Made by a program: the position numbers and the translations under genes
Notes under the pieces: model-generated
The model's database searches: none
What the model saw: only the letters and a program-made list of their open reading frames with translations
What the model was told of the DNA's origin: nothing
Source: Microbotryomycetes sp. JL201
Taxonomy: Eukaryota > Basidiomycota > Microbotryomycetes
DNA: 64,000 bases
Assembly: GCA_033819885.1 (NCBI GenBank)
Contig: JAQYUZ010000010.1
Location: forward strand, 372,001-436,000
Reading direction: 5' to 3'
Shown: piece by piece, positions 47,563 through 59,078 of the stretch
How the letters are laid out: every line of letters begins with the position of its first letter
Position numbering within the stretch: the stretch's first letter is position 1

Positions 47563-49834
47563 ATGTACCGTCATGTGGCAACCGGCGAGCCGCTGCCGAC
47601 GCGCAGTCCTGCGTCCTTTGACCGGCACTCGACGCCGACAGTCATGGGCATTCCGATACCTGGAGCCCTAGTGACGTTTGTCAGAACAAGATTGTTCCTG
47701 TCGTGCATGGCAGGCGTCGTGCTGTTCATGTCATTGCTCTCGTATGCGACGACGGGCCAGTTTGCGCTCATTCCCAATCGACTTGCAACACAAACACCTG
47801 CACCGACACCTCTCAACCCAAACTCGCAGTGGCCAGAGTACGGGCTGCAGCCGTCGCTATGGAGAGAACTCGCGGCGAGGTCTTTGAGACAGTTTGTGCT
47901 CGAGCCTCACGAGGTCGAGTGGATCAAACAGCCTTCGCCAGACGACGCCGTGCCATGGACACTGGCAGACTTGATCCCAAAGAGGGCAGACAACCTGGCC
48001 AACTACCGCCTTCGTCAAGAACAGGCAAAGGCGGACGGATCGAACCAAGCGGCGACCGCTCGTGACGAATTTGTCGAGGACGAAGTGATTCCGAGACATC
48101 GGATAGATACCTACCCAAGGCTGCCGGTCGTTCCAGTCAACGCACCCGCCGGACAAGATCTCATTTTCGGTTTCACAACGACGGTCGAACGAGCCAAAAT
48201 CATGAGCGAATTGTGGACAAGGTTTTTGAAACCTACAGATGGCTCGACAGCTCAAGAAAACGAACGCAATATGCCGGCTTGCCTCATTCTGTTGAGCAAG
48301 GATGAGTCGCCTATCGAGATTCAAGAATTAAAGGACGTACTCAAGAGCAGAGGGCTAAAGTGCGGCGTCAAAACGAGCAATCAGGAGAGGTACGAGGTTC
48401 GGGTTCTGTCACTGATTGTGGAACTGCCGGCCTACGCCAAGGAGCTCAAGTGAGTGGCACCAGAGAATTTTGACGGAAACGGACTTGACTGGTATGATGA
48501 TGCGACGACAGACGCGACTTCAAGTGGTTCGTGTTCAACGACGAGTGAGTTGGCAAGCTGTTGAGATGATGCGCGGTTGCTGACATCAGGGTTCTAGCGA
48601 TACGTTCTGGCTCGATCAAAGAGCGCTCAGGCGGCTACTTGCCAAGTATGACCCACTGGAGCAACTGTTCAGTAAGCCGCACGCCACACTCTATTGAGTA
48701 GCATCTCGCTCATACTGCTTGTTTAGTTGGCGCTACGAGTGAAGCAAAGAATCAGCTCGATTCATTTGGCAGGATGGCATTCGGCGGCGCTGGCATGCTC
48801 GTCAGTCAAAGCTTGATGAATGACATGCACGGCATGTATGAAACGTGTCATACCAAGTTCAAGCACATTTTTGGAGGTACTCGCTCGGAACATCATCTGG
48901 CTGTCGATACTTGGCTTACGCATCGCGTTGTGGCAGGTGATGAAATGGTGACGAGGTGTGCCGCCTTGGCCAAGGGCGAGACGAAGCAGACCGTGACGTC
49001 GGAGGAAAAGGGTCTTCATCGTGAGTTTCGACGTGTCACGGATTTAAAGCGAACCACTGAGCGTATCTACGTAGAATTCGACATTCCTGGGGACACGACT
49101 GGAGTGCTCCAGTCTGGCATCCCATTCCTGAACTTGCACCACTACCTCGGCGGCTCCTGGGTGCGTGCAAGCACGAGGTTGAGCTTTATGAACCAATTTT
49201 GGCGACTGACGAGATCTTTCGCAGGTCCATCTGTTTGGCTACGGCTCATACCGCTCAGACATGTCGCAAATCCTACTTCTCAAACGGGTCGTTTCGTTCC
49301 TTGGATCTGACAACATGTTCAAGCGTTACGTTTTTGGCGACGGCAAATGGTTGTTTGTCAACGGTTACTCGATCACGTTCTTTGAACAACCCTTGACCAG
49401 GAAAATGATGAACAAGATGGAGCATACTTGGTATGAAGGGTACAGATTGAGTTTTGATGATCGACCGGCGATCCCAGAGAGGCATGACCCGAACAATCTT
49501 CCGTGCAAACAGACATTCTACATTGTGAGTCGGACAATGACGCGATTGGTTTCAACCAATCGACTGTCTTGGGCGGGGGACTGACGGTTTGCTTGGGCTC
49601 TCGCAGGACGACCTCGTCAGTTTTCATCAAGCTCGCCCTTTTTAAACTGGTTTTCGGGTGCTGACGCAGCGTTGACTTTCACAGACCATAATCTCACCAA
49701 GAAAAGCAGTCTTCACATACATCAGTGCCGACAAATGGGACGAACATCTCACTCGAGACGAAAGAGTTCAACTCAATGTAACCTGGGACGAGTGTTGGGA
49801 TTCTTCAGCAACGAGTCCGAAACCGGGCTGTTGA
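47563..49834 (+). CDS. Fringe-like/DUF604 glycosyltransferase (GT31-like)
   Basis: This is a probable Golgi type II membrane glycosyltransferase. The signal-anchor is FLSCMAGVVLFMSLLSYA. The stem is followed by DLIFGFTTTVERAKIMSELW, the acidic metal-binding motif FVFNDDDTFWLDQRALRRLL, RMAFGGAGMLVSQSL, GGDEMVTRCAALAKG, GIPFLNLHHYLGGSW and RYVFGDGKWLFVNGYSITFF, all typical of fungal Fringe/DUF604 proteins. About eight introns are canonical. The last two lead to DDL, then TIISPRKAVFTYISADKWDE and the stop at 49834. Reading through the last intron would end earlier at 49644. Donor is probably UDP-galactose or UDP-GlcNAc by family; acceptor unknown. Confidence 0.85.
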
Positions 49835-50458
49835 GAGCAGTATTTTCTCTTCTATCTGATTGCGTTATGGGGTTTCGGGGGATCGTACCGAGCAAGTCAG
49901 GTAGCCTCGCCCGCCGAATGAATCTTCGCGGCGAGTCTATGAAAGGGCGGCTATGCGCAGTATGGACGGTCTGTACAATATCAAAAGGGAGCAAAAGGTT
50001 TATTCGGGCATGAGATTGCGATCACGAGATCGCGGGCGTTTTTTTGGGGCAAGGGTGGATCTTGTCTCTTGCATTGTTGTTTTGCAAAAGCATCAGCATT
50101 CATTCAATCGCAGACTCCGCAGAGGCATTCAGAACCGACTTGGATCGACGATGAGGGACAAATCAAATGTGTGGCAATCTCCTTCGCTATCAATTCTACC
50201 AAATCACAGCCCCAAGACCCCACATCTTCCACTGAAGAGGTATCCTGTCCAAACGCCACAGTGCCGCCATCGTTTAACTTCTCTTGTGAAGAGTCCCCAA
50301 AACAGAGATTTCTTCCGGTTGAAAATACAAATAGAAAGTCGTAGAGAAGTCGAAAGACGATGTCGGGGAAGACGAAGCGGATTGGACAGAAGGGGCGAGA
50401 CGAGCGATTTAAGCAGCGTCCAGCAAAAGTCGTCGTCACGGTATCATCATGCGGCCGT
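49835..50458. other. Convergent 3' intergenic region
   Basis: About 620 bp between the Fringe-like gene and the ribosomal protein uS14 gene. A long plus-strand open frame (49953-50795) overlaps uS14 antisense and has no recognisable content. Confidence 0.4.
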
Positions 50459-51038
50459 TTATCGGTTCTTGACGAAGCCGATTGCAGCGGCCTGCGATGT
50501 GAACGAGCGTGATCAGCGCGTCGTTCAAGGAGAATATATGTGTCCAGGCGCGTCAAGGGCAAGATTGACGACTTACGCGCTCGCGGAAGCACTGCCTGCA
50601 GATGTTGATACCGTACTTGCGGATCAAACCGGCACCGTGGGTGCAGACGCGGCTATTGGGAACGGACAAAGGCAAGACGTAAGTGACCTGTCGTCCCAGC
50701 GCAAGGACGAGGTATTGGTGGCGAGCAGACAGAATCGACACAGCAGACTGTCCAGCCGTATATGTGGCATTGGTGGCCAACCGCAGACAGATTGATAGCC
50801 TGCACAGCGGCCTTGGATAGGCCAGAGCGCGAATGGCATGCCATTGACGAATGCCAATTCCGCAGGACAGCATCACATGCTAGCTGGAGCACAGACAAGT
50901 AGCCAAGTGTCGCGGCTTTCGGTCCTGTCCCGTCCGCTGCCTCGCTGTCAACCCTCGTCCACAATCGCCTGCTCACCAGCCGCGTGAGCCCTTGCCGTAG
51001 GTGCGGGGGCGGGAGAACCAAACTGCCTCGTGAGTCAT
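50459..51038 (-). CDS. RPS29: 40S ribosomal protein S29 (uS14)
   Basis: This is a small-subunit ribosomal protein near the head of the 40S. Three exons give about 56 residues: [20 protein letters not shown], then [20 protein letters not shown] and QCFRER, then [10 protein letters not shown]. The zinc-binding CX2C...CX2C pairs (CRVC, CRQC) are intact, with the first Cys codon split by the first intron (GTGAGC donor). That intron is long for this window (about 320 nt) and runs back to an AATAG acceptor. Length and sequence match uS14. The gene is head-to-head with eS8. Confidence 0.93.
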
Positions 51039-51631
51039 GTTTGTCTGTCGAGTCGTCGGGGCGATGGTAGAGGTGCGTTGTTGTGCAAAGGGCGTTTAGC
51101 CGAGTTTTCAGATCGAGGCGAACGAACGGGCGTAGCGAGAGTTCAAGGCAACAGCGTTTGACGGAACAGCGGCAATGTCAGCTTCTAGTCGTGCACGAAC
51201 GACAAAGCGGCGCGTACACTTGAGGACGGTTACGGAACGACGGAGACAGCCCTTCATCGCGAGCGCTCAAGTCGGATAGTGACAGGGGGGTCATGTCCCA
51301 CACGAGTAGCTCGAGCTTTCTCGTTTGAGCAATTCAGGCAATTCATTGTCCTTCAGTGTTTGCCCTGACTAGTAATGTCTGGGGGTGTGCCCCCTGTCGA
51401 CGCTCTCGAGTGCCCGCTGGCGCTGCGCGCTTGGGCGCTTTTCTTCGTGCACCGCCGACTGTAAGCGCCCGCGTCGACGCATAGCGCGTTCAGATCGACT
51501 TTGTGACTGACTTGTTGCTGTTCCCGTATCTGTTCCTGCCGTCTGCTCGTCGCCTGGTCTTGACAATCTCGCCGGCCGCAAAACTTGTTCTCCGCCCCTT
51601 CTACACGCAACGCCGGCATTCTTAGCTCAAG
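51039..51631. promoter_or_regulatory. Shared divergent promoter of two ribosomal protein genes
   Basis: 593 bp separate the start codons of uS14 (minus) and eS8 (plus). A perfect 14-nt inverted repeat, GGGGGTGTGCCCCC, lies at 51381-51394. Pyrimidine-rich stretches precede the eS8 start. A co-regulatory role is inferred from arrangement. Confidence 0.5.
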
Positions 51632-52583
51632 ATGGGTATCACTCGGGACAGTCGCCACAAGCGATCGGCATCTGTCAGTCTGTTCTCCGGTTCAAGAGGA
51701 CTCGGTCGCGTGCACGAACCCGTCGCGCGAGAATAGGCGAGAGCGAACCAGTCGCTGACCACGACGATTCTTGTGCCACACAGGGTGCCCAACGGGCTCA
51801 CTACCGCAAGAAGAGAAAGTTCGAGCTCGGCCGCCAACCTGCCATGACCAAGTTGGGCGCCAAGCGCATCCACACCGTCCGCGTCCGTGGCGGCAACACC
51901 AAGCACCGTGCCCTTCGTTTGGAGTCTGGCAACTTTGCCTGGGGCTCTGAGCACGCCACCCGCAAGACGCGCATCATTGGTGTCGTTTACAACGCCTCAA
52001 ACAACGAGCTGGTCCGCACCAACACGATTGTCAAGGGCTGCATCATCCAGATCGACGCTGCTCCTTTCCGTCAATGGTACGAGGCTCACTATGGACAACC
52101 CGTCACCAAGAAGGGTCGCGTGAGTTTGATTTCCAACGAGCGGCTAGCGACCGCTTGCGCGGACCGAGGCGGTTTGCGAGCTATATTTGTAGCTCGCGCG
52201 CACACTTGCGCCCGCGTTCCTTCCCGGTTTGCAAACCTTTGTGCTGATTCATCGTCGTTTCGTTGCAGTCCAAGGAGACCGCCGAGACCGAGGCCAAGAC
52301 GCAATCAAACCACGTCAAGCGTGTCGTCGCCGAGCGCCAGAAGAACGCCAAGATCGACCCTCTGCTCGAGTCGCAGTTCCAGGCCGGTCGTCTGTACGCC
52401 GCCATCTCGTCGCGACCTGGTCAATCCGGCCGCGCCGATGGTTACATCCTGGAGGGCAAGGAGCTCGAGTTCTACTTGAGGAGGTGAGCTGCATTGCTTG
52501 AATCTTGCTTTCACTTGATTGCTGACCATTCCTCTCGCGCTTGTCGTAGGCTCCGCGCCGGCAAGGCCAAGCACGCCGCCTAA
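51632..52583 (+). CDS. RPS8: 40S ribosomal protein S8 (eS8)
   Basis: This is a eukaryotic small-subunit ribosomal protein. Four exons give [34 protein letters not shown] and on through [60 protein letters not shown] and WYEAHYG, then [20 protein letters not shown] and [15 protein letters not shown], then [10 protein letters not shown]. Every block is highly conserved. Introns have GTCAGT, GTGAGT and GTGAGC donors. The start context is CTCAAGATGGG. Codon choice in the exons is strongly biased to C-ending codons, as expected for a highly expressed gene. Confidence 0.97.
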
Positions 52584-52899
52584 GCGGGTGATTGACCTCG
52601 GGGTAGTTGTACTTTGTGGTCGAGCATGTTGGAATACGCTTCTTTTCCATACCACACCTTGGGCTGTATTTTTGTTGCGCTCCTTGACAGTGCTGTTTGG
52701 GAATGGCTGCTGCGCGCCCTCTGCCGGCTTTCGTTTCTCGTTCCCAGCCGCCCCATCTGATCGCACTCGCGCCCAGTCCAATTGATCGGGTTGACGTTTG
52801 CGCGGGCTAGTTGCTGTCGGCGTCGCCTGTGCGCTTGTGCGATCGTCGTAGCTGCGTCGGCGATCGCGGGTCCTCTGCCTTGGACCGCATGCGCCTGTC
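52584..52899. other. Intergenic region, eS8 to DUF1365 gene
   Basis: About 316 bp holding the eS8 3' UTR and the promoter of the next gene. Nothing else recognised. Confidence 0.35.
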
Positions 52900-54783
52900 A
52901 TGAATACGTCAACCGTGTACAACGTAAATCCGACCTCACTGTGCTCAACGTGCACCTCTGTCACGCATGCCTGGCTGTCGCTGCTGCCGCTCGACATTGT
53001 CGTCATCGCTGCAGCGTCGTGCACCGCACTGTGGCTCTTTCACACCAGTAGACCTCGGTCTGACAAGCTTCAATATCCTGGAACCGGCCACGTCTTTCGA
53101 GCAAAAACGGTCCACGCTCGGTACTTGCCCGTCGCGAGCCGCCACCAATTCAGTTATCCAGTCTTGTTCTTTGGACTCGACTTGGACAGTCTGGAACGGC
53201 ATGAACTTGATATCGACTCTCGCGTGTTTTGCTACAATGCAAGCGCGTCTGGGTCAAAGTGGCAAGTCTGTTCGATCGAACCGGACGTCTACTTTGATCC
53301 GCCTGTGACGGATGAACAACATCAAGGGATCAAGTACAAGCTGAGAAAACACCTCGTCCAGAATCTTGGGCCAGAGGAAGACGTGGACAAGTGCACTGAA
53401 TCGGTTTATACGGTGACGATGCCAAAATACCTCGGCTTCCAAGACATTAACCCTTTGACGGTGCACTTTTGCTATTCAAAGGACCGGCATACGCTCACAA
53501 ATAAAATGGAAATTGTTGCGCTCGAGGTGTCCAACACGTTCGGCGAGAAACACTTGTACACGCTGAGAGTGGGCAAAGACGAAGACGAGCGCATTGGTCA
53601 AGGGTAGGTCTCAGATCTGCAGCTTTCATGGCTGTATGCTAACCCGCCGGAGGCTAGGTACGACCATAGCTGGACATTCCCTCGCGCATTCCACGTCTCG
53701 CCTTTTAATGATCGGTCCGGATTCTACCAGGTGTCTGTTGTTGACCCACTCAAGCATGTACACGATAGATCCTCGGACACTCCTCGCTTAGACGTCAAGA
53801 TCCTCACGCTCACGTCTGACCGACAGAAAAAGCTGTTTGCGTCGCTTGTTGGCGACGGCATCCCTTTGACAAAGGCGGCTTTGCTCGGCTCGATCGCAAG
53901 GTGGCCGACATCTTTGTTGTTGACTACCCCGAGGATCTTGTACCAAGCCGCCATTTTGCACTATCGCAAGTGGCTTGACGTTTTTCCGAGACCAGAACCG
54001 TTTGCGGCAGTGCTCAGCGCCAAACTGGACGATATCAATCCAGTCGAGGCGCTTGATCATGCTCAAGAAGGCGGAGTGCAGTGGCAGGACGAAGGTGCTT
54101 TCACGACATTTGCCCGCAAGCGAACGGTGGCTTTCCTGGAGCGCAGAGTCGACGAGATGGCACAATTGCTCGAACGACGTGTCAGTGTCTTACTCAAACC
54201 TGCCAACATCAACATAGACCCCATCACAATTGCTTCGTCTTTAGGCGAGGGTAAAGTTGAGAAGCTCGAAATGGCCTACTTGACGCCATTAATGTTTGAC
54301 GACTTGTTCCTGTGTCCGACACCACAGCTTGCGCTTGAGCTCGGCAGCCAGTCTGAGCGCAGGTGGTTCGTCAACGATTCGACGTTATTCTTGGACGTTT
54401 TCAGCTGTGAACCGACAGTGCCAAAGCCGTCGAACGTTGGCAAGATGCCTCAGCTTCGTGCAGATATCGTCAAATGGGGCTTGTCGTTCTACACGGGTGA
54501 TCTCTCATCGTTACCTCGTGATCTTGTCGACGCATCCGTACAACCTATAGTTCATCCGTTCGACAGTGACCCTGAATCGACTGGCTCTCGTGCCTATACT
54601 TTGGCCCGGAGACAATTCAGAACGGCCAAAGTTGGGTACTGGCTGTTTGTGCTATTCAGGGCGAGGTTTGTCAGAGGAACTGAACCCTGGTTGGAGTGGT
54701 GTCGAGTCGTCGAACAGAGGCGAGGCAGAGGGAGGGCTGTTGAGAAGGGCCGATTTGGAAGTGTTAGACGGAAGGACGGTTGA
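52900..54783 (+). CDS. DUF1365-family membrane-associated protein
   Basis: The family is widespread in bacteria and some fungi and has no established biochemical role; bacterial members often sit beside cyclopropane-fatty-acid synthases and FAD amine oxidases. An N-terminal hydrophobic segment (LPLDIVVIAAASCTALWLF) is followed by VHARYLPVASRHQFSYPVLF, the family opening, then FGLDLDSLERHELDI, PLTVHFCYSKDR, ALEVSNTFGEKHLYTL, and, after one intron (about 53609-53658), WTFPRAFHVSPFNDRSGFYQ. The last half is a long C-terminal extension with DPITIASSLGEGKVEKLEMA, not typical of bacterial members. No partner genes of the bacterial type lie alongside here. Confidence 0.85.
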
Positions 54784-55024
54784 TGCTTTGATGACGAGGT
54801 GATGCGTGTTGTAAAATTAGGTCATTTTATACCTTGTGCAGTCGTGTGCTGTTTCCCCCACCTTCTCTTGTTGGCTTTGTCCGTGTCCTGCAAGCCAAGT
54901 TATCCCGCTCGCCCCGCTCAAAGGCCCTCTGATAGGATAGGAACCTTGATTGCCTCCGCCAGTTTGCTGCTTCTGCAAACGCTACATACGGCCAGGGCGC
55001 TTTGCTTGGCTGCGCGCGAGGTCA

Positions 55025-56538
55025 ATGACGCGCAGTCAGCCTCACCCATCCGCCTCGCAGCCATCTCCAACTCTTGAATCAGCACTGCAAGCCACTTCCA
55101 GCGCCGAACATGCTCCTGTTGCGCTCTTGCCGCCTATCCAAGACGCCCAATTCACGTTCAAAATCGTCGTCATTGGCGATACGAGCACTGGCAAGACGAG
55201 CTTGCGCACCAGGTACACACATAGCACATTCAGCTCATCTTACCGTGCCACGATCGGCTGCGACTTTGTGTCGAGAACGATATTTGTCGACGGACAAAAG
55301 GTCGTCATAAGTGTCTGGGACACTGCAGGTCAGTCGGTTCTGCTCGGCTTGCTCGTTCAAATGATTCACCAAAGCTCTTTACGAAACTGCAGGTCAAGAG
55401 CGCTTCAAGAGTCTGGCCGCGTCTTTCTACAGGGGCGCAGACGCTTGTTTGCTCGTCTATTCTGATCAAACTTCCCTCGACAACCTCGAACACTGGTTCA
55501 ACGAGTTCAAGACCAGATGTCCTGTTCAAGACGAAGAGCTGAACGATTTTGCATGGGTGGCAGTCGGCGCTAAAGCCGACATGTGGGAAGAGTACGGGTT
55601 TCGGACGTCAGGGGACAAAGTGGCGCGGATGCTCGAGCGCATCGTGCCAAGCCAACGACAAAAGCAAGAGTTGCAGGCTAATGGAAGTCCTCAACCGACA
55701 TCGCCAGAGCCACTGCATTGCCACAGAGGCGCAGACGCTCAACCTCACGCGACACCTTCGAAACTTCGAGTCAAATCCAGAGCGAGAGAATGCTGCGGTC
55801 ATGACCAGAAGCTGAGAACCAAGAGGTCCACTATCTCAACTACGGGTTCGGTCTATCACACGCCTTCGTCTACAATGCGTGGTGCGCTGCCGAACGGATC
55901 GACCGAGTCTCTGCTTAGCGAAGAGACAGTCATGCCGGGGACGCCCTCAACGTCTGCTTCAGTCTTGTCAGAACGCGACGTGTTCCAATGGACAGACAAT
56001 GAGGAGCACTATGCCGCCGAGCAACTAAAAGAGAGCGCTCGTGGCGTGGACGTATTCATGGCGACTTCGCCACCTCACACCCCAAGATCGCTGTTGCACA
56101 GAGACAGGACGAGGTACAAAGGCGGTCCATCGGTATTTCACGCACAAGACGAATCCAACGAGGACGTCAAGCCAGAGGTTCATCCAGCGAGTAGGATTGC
56201 GCCAGGCGGGTCAGCGTTCACTGCTGCGGAGTCGGCGTACGATAGTTGTTTGTCCGCCTCGACAACAGCAGGTCATGATTTTGCGAGTGACGGTATCAAG
56301 CATTTTGTGACGTCCGCCAAGACCGGCGAAGGCGTCGAAGAAGTGTGAGTCTTTACTGGTCCAGGTGCCGACATAGGGCTGATCGACCCTACACAGCTTT
56401 GACTACCTCGCTCGGCGAATGGCGTGGAAGCGAGAAAAGGATGAAAGAGAACAGAAAGCGCAAGCTGATCGTGGTCCAACGATCAACCTCGCACCCAACA
56501 AGAAGCGCAACAAATGGGCGGAAGCGTGTTGTACATGA
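55025..56538 (+). CDS. Rab-like small GTPase with large insert
   Basis: Exons 55025-55328, 55393-56344 and 56397-56538 give 465 residues, over twice a normal Rab. An N-terminal extension precedes FKIVVIGDTSTGKTSLRTRY (G1). Then come ATIGCDF (G2 Thr), WDTAGQERFKSLAASFYRGA (G3 and switch II) and CLLVYSDQTSLDNLEHWFNE. The G4 motif reads VGAKADM where NKxD is usual, so the Asn is replaced. G5 is TSAKTGEGVEEVFDYLARRM. Between G4 (about residue 160) and G5 (about 407) lies a Ser/Thr/Asp-rich insert of roughly 215 extra residues. The C-terminus is Lys-rich and ends ACCT, a plausible di-Cys prenylation site. Nucleotide specificity may be altered. Confidence 0.88.
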
Positions 56539-56670
56539 ACGCGTCGCATCTGATGTTTGAGGCCAGTCTGTTATTTGTTGTTGTTTAAGATTTTATTTCG
56601 GGCCTGCTTCTACGTTGCTTTTTTTTTTGGCATGACTAACGTCGACGGTGTCCGTGTGCATGCGGACCTA

Positions 56671-58056
56671 TCAATCCTTTGCTTGGTACACGTGCCCGCT
56701 AATGGCAATTTCTACGTCTGCGTCAACGCCTCGACCTTGTGCTTCCAATTCGCGCACGCGTGGAATCACCTCGCGGCCAAACTGCTCCAACTCCTCCTGA
56801 AAGTGCAGAAACGCCGTCAACAAGAACGAGATCCCTAATGATTTGAACAACAAGATGCGGTCGACAACTTGATCTCGTGTACCAATCAATTTCGCTCTAA
56901 AGCCATCGTTGAACTGAACGGCTTGGTCCGTCTCTTTCAACGTTTTTGCCCACATGCCTTTACCGTCTGCAGAAGATTTGCCAGCGTGCTTGACTTCGTT
57001 CAAGAAAGCGGCGACGGCTTTGTCGTCTGCGTTGCCAACGATTTCGTGCAACGTGCGCAAGGCTTCTTCTTCCGTGTCTCTGACGATGATGAACGCATTC
57101 AGGCCGAACCGGACTTGACCCTCTCGTCCTTCTTCGATCGCTCGCCTCTTGGTGTCTTCGACTATATCTAGAATATCCTATTGCACGCGGAGGCATCAGG
57201 GTCCATCGATGGCTTGCTCGTCTGATAGTCAACTCACTTGAACCGTGCTCTGACCGTTCAGCAGCAACAAGTCGCTGACTCGCGCAGCCATTGCCCGTGC
57301 GTCTGCACTGTTGCCTCCTTGAAAGATTTCTGGACCAGGTTTCTGAACCGGTTGAGGCCTCAACGGATACTCGTTGAACTGATAAAAGTTGCCATGAAAC
57401 GTGAACGATTTTTTGGCCGTCCAAATCCCTCGCAACGCTTTAATGAATTCTTCAGAGCGACGGTACCGCTCTGAATGTTCGAGCCATGGTTCGCCGATCG
57501 AACGGAATTCAGTGGCGAACCAACCAGAGACGACGTTGACGGCAATCCGACCTTTGGAATAATGATCTATTGAACTGAGTTGCTTTGCGGCCAGAACTGG
57601 TTTGCAAGGTCCAGGAAGGATTGCAGCGATAATCTTGAGCTTTTGGGTGTGAGCGAGGATGTGCTGCGATAGTGACACTGATTCGTGCTGGTACTCGGCT
57701 CCGTAGCCCGCCATGAAACGAATTTGAGTCAATCCATGCGAAAAACCATACTGTTCAGCTGTCTGGGCTAGTTTGACCTGCAGGAGCGGTAAAGATTTCA
57801 CCGTCAAACTCGGATCTGCTGCTAGTCTCAGCTCATTGAGACTGACATTGTACTCGGGAGACCAGTCTGTGCGTTGAGGGATCTTGCTAATGACCAATCC
57901 CCCTGAAACGTTTGGCACCCAATAGCCAAACTGCAGCCCGTCTTGCGCCTGGTTACCGTTCGAAGCAAACAAATGGTCTGTGCCGTTGGTCCCATTTGTA
58001 TCAGCGCTGTCCAGTCTAGGCGCTTTGCCATTCGTTCGCGCTACTCTTGGCGGCAT
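56671..58056 (-). CDS. sfnG: FMN-dependent dimethyl sulfone monooxygenase (SfnG-like)
   Basis: This luciferase-like flavin monooxygenase uses FMNH2 and oxygen to cleave dimethyl sulfone to methanesulfinate, freeing sulfur. Two exons encode QFGYWVPNVSGGLVISKIPQ, RTDWSPEYN, HGLTQIRFMAGYGAEYQHES, IIAAILPGPCKPVLAAKQLS, GRIAVNVVSGWFATEFRSIG, WLEHSERYRRSEEFIKALRG, PEIFQGGNSADARAMAARVS, LNAFIIVRDTEEEALRTLHE and FNDGFRAKLIGTRDQVVDRI. Nearly the whole length aligns in my memory with bacterial SfnG, plus a short low-complexity N-terminal extension. The single intron (GTGAGT...AATAG, about 57183-57238) is fungal, so it is not a contaminant. Its neighbours suggest a sulfur-assimilation cluster. Confidence 0.9.
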
Positions 58057-59078
58057 GATGTTGGTGTTTGTCTGAGAAGACAGCGAAAGTCTCCGAGTTG
58101 GCGCGTGAAAGCAAACTTTTTGCTTGAATCGATCTGGACGCGAAGAGGTTGTCTGCGCTTATCGCGTCACCGTGTCAGAGTCCCTGGTTTTCACAGTTAT
58201 TGCACTTTAGAAAGCTAAAGCTCAGACTAAATGTCCTTGCGTGATCTAGCCCGGTCTTTGACGAGAGAGGATGGCGTGCGCGAGTTGACGCCATCGGGCG
58301 AAGGGTCGTTCTGTGCTTGCGAGGGCAAGTGGCGCAAGTGCTAGAGGGTCCCGATTCAAGTGCCGAGGTTCGCTAAAAGGCGCATCTGTCAGTGTGCTTG
58401 AATCTGGATCACGTGACTCGGAATTGTCGCATAGAACCGTGGCTCAAATTAGAGCTGCAATGCATTTTGATTTCTGAAGGAGACACCATACGACTTTGGC
58501 TTGGCTGTATACTGTCTAAAAGACGCCCGCGGTCCTGCTTGGTCCGCGCCTTGTTTCTTGTCCAGCCCATGCACCGCCTCTCATCCGTTTGAGCAGACGC
58601 TACTTGGGTTCAAAGAGCGTGCAGGCTCGATCCAGTGCTCCTTGACGGAACCTCGTATCACGCCAAACCCTGATGATGCTTGGGCCAGAATAGACACCCA
58701 TGCTGCAACGTACACGAAAGCGCGTCGCTCCCAGCAAGAGTGCGAATGTGTTCCGAATGTTCTAGGCTCAAATATAAAGGGCAAGCGTCACTGCCGCTCT
58801 CGCGCGTACTCGGCAAGGCGAAGGCTTCGCTGTGCAACTAGCTGTAGTGCAATTCAGACGATGGTGCGCCGCTCATTCCTTGAGCGTCGGTAGCAAGCAC
58901 CCGCGCTATGCTCGCAATGATGTACGATATCCTTGCGACACATCGTCACGAGCTCGTCACAGTATCGTTGCTTTGCTCAGCGTGATACGAGCACGCATGC
59001 CAGAGCGGTTTTCAGCAGACTACAAAGCAACTACCCGCATTGCTCACGCAATACATTGATCGTAGTCTAATGTATTTG
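58057..59078. other. Intergenic region inside the sulfone cluster
   Basis: About 1.0 kb upstream of the SfnG-like gene. It should hold its promoter and the 3' UTR of the reductase gene. An AATATA AAGGG-like box lies near 58770. No gene recognised. Confidence 0.4.

Noticed and set aside
47280-47564. Minus-strand frame overlapping the start of the Fringe-like gene
   Set aside because: It starts on the same CATG as the plus-strand start codon and shows no conserved content.
49953-50795. 280-codon plus-strand frame
   Set aside because: It overlaps the uS14 gene antisense, is full of Arg and Ser, and has no family signal.
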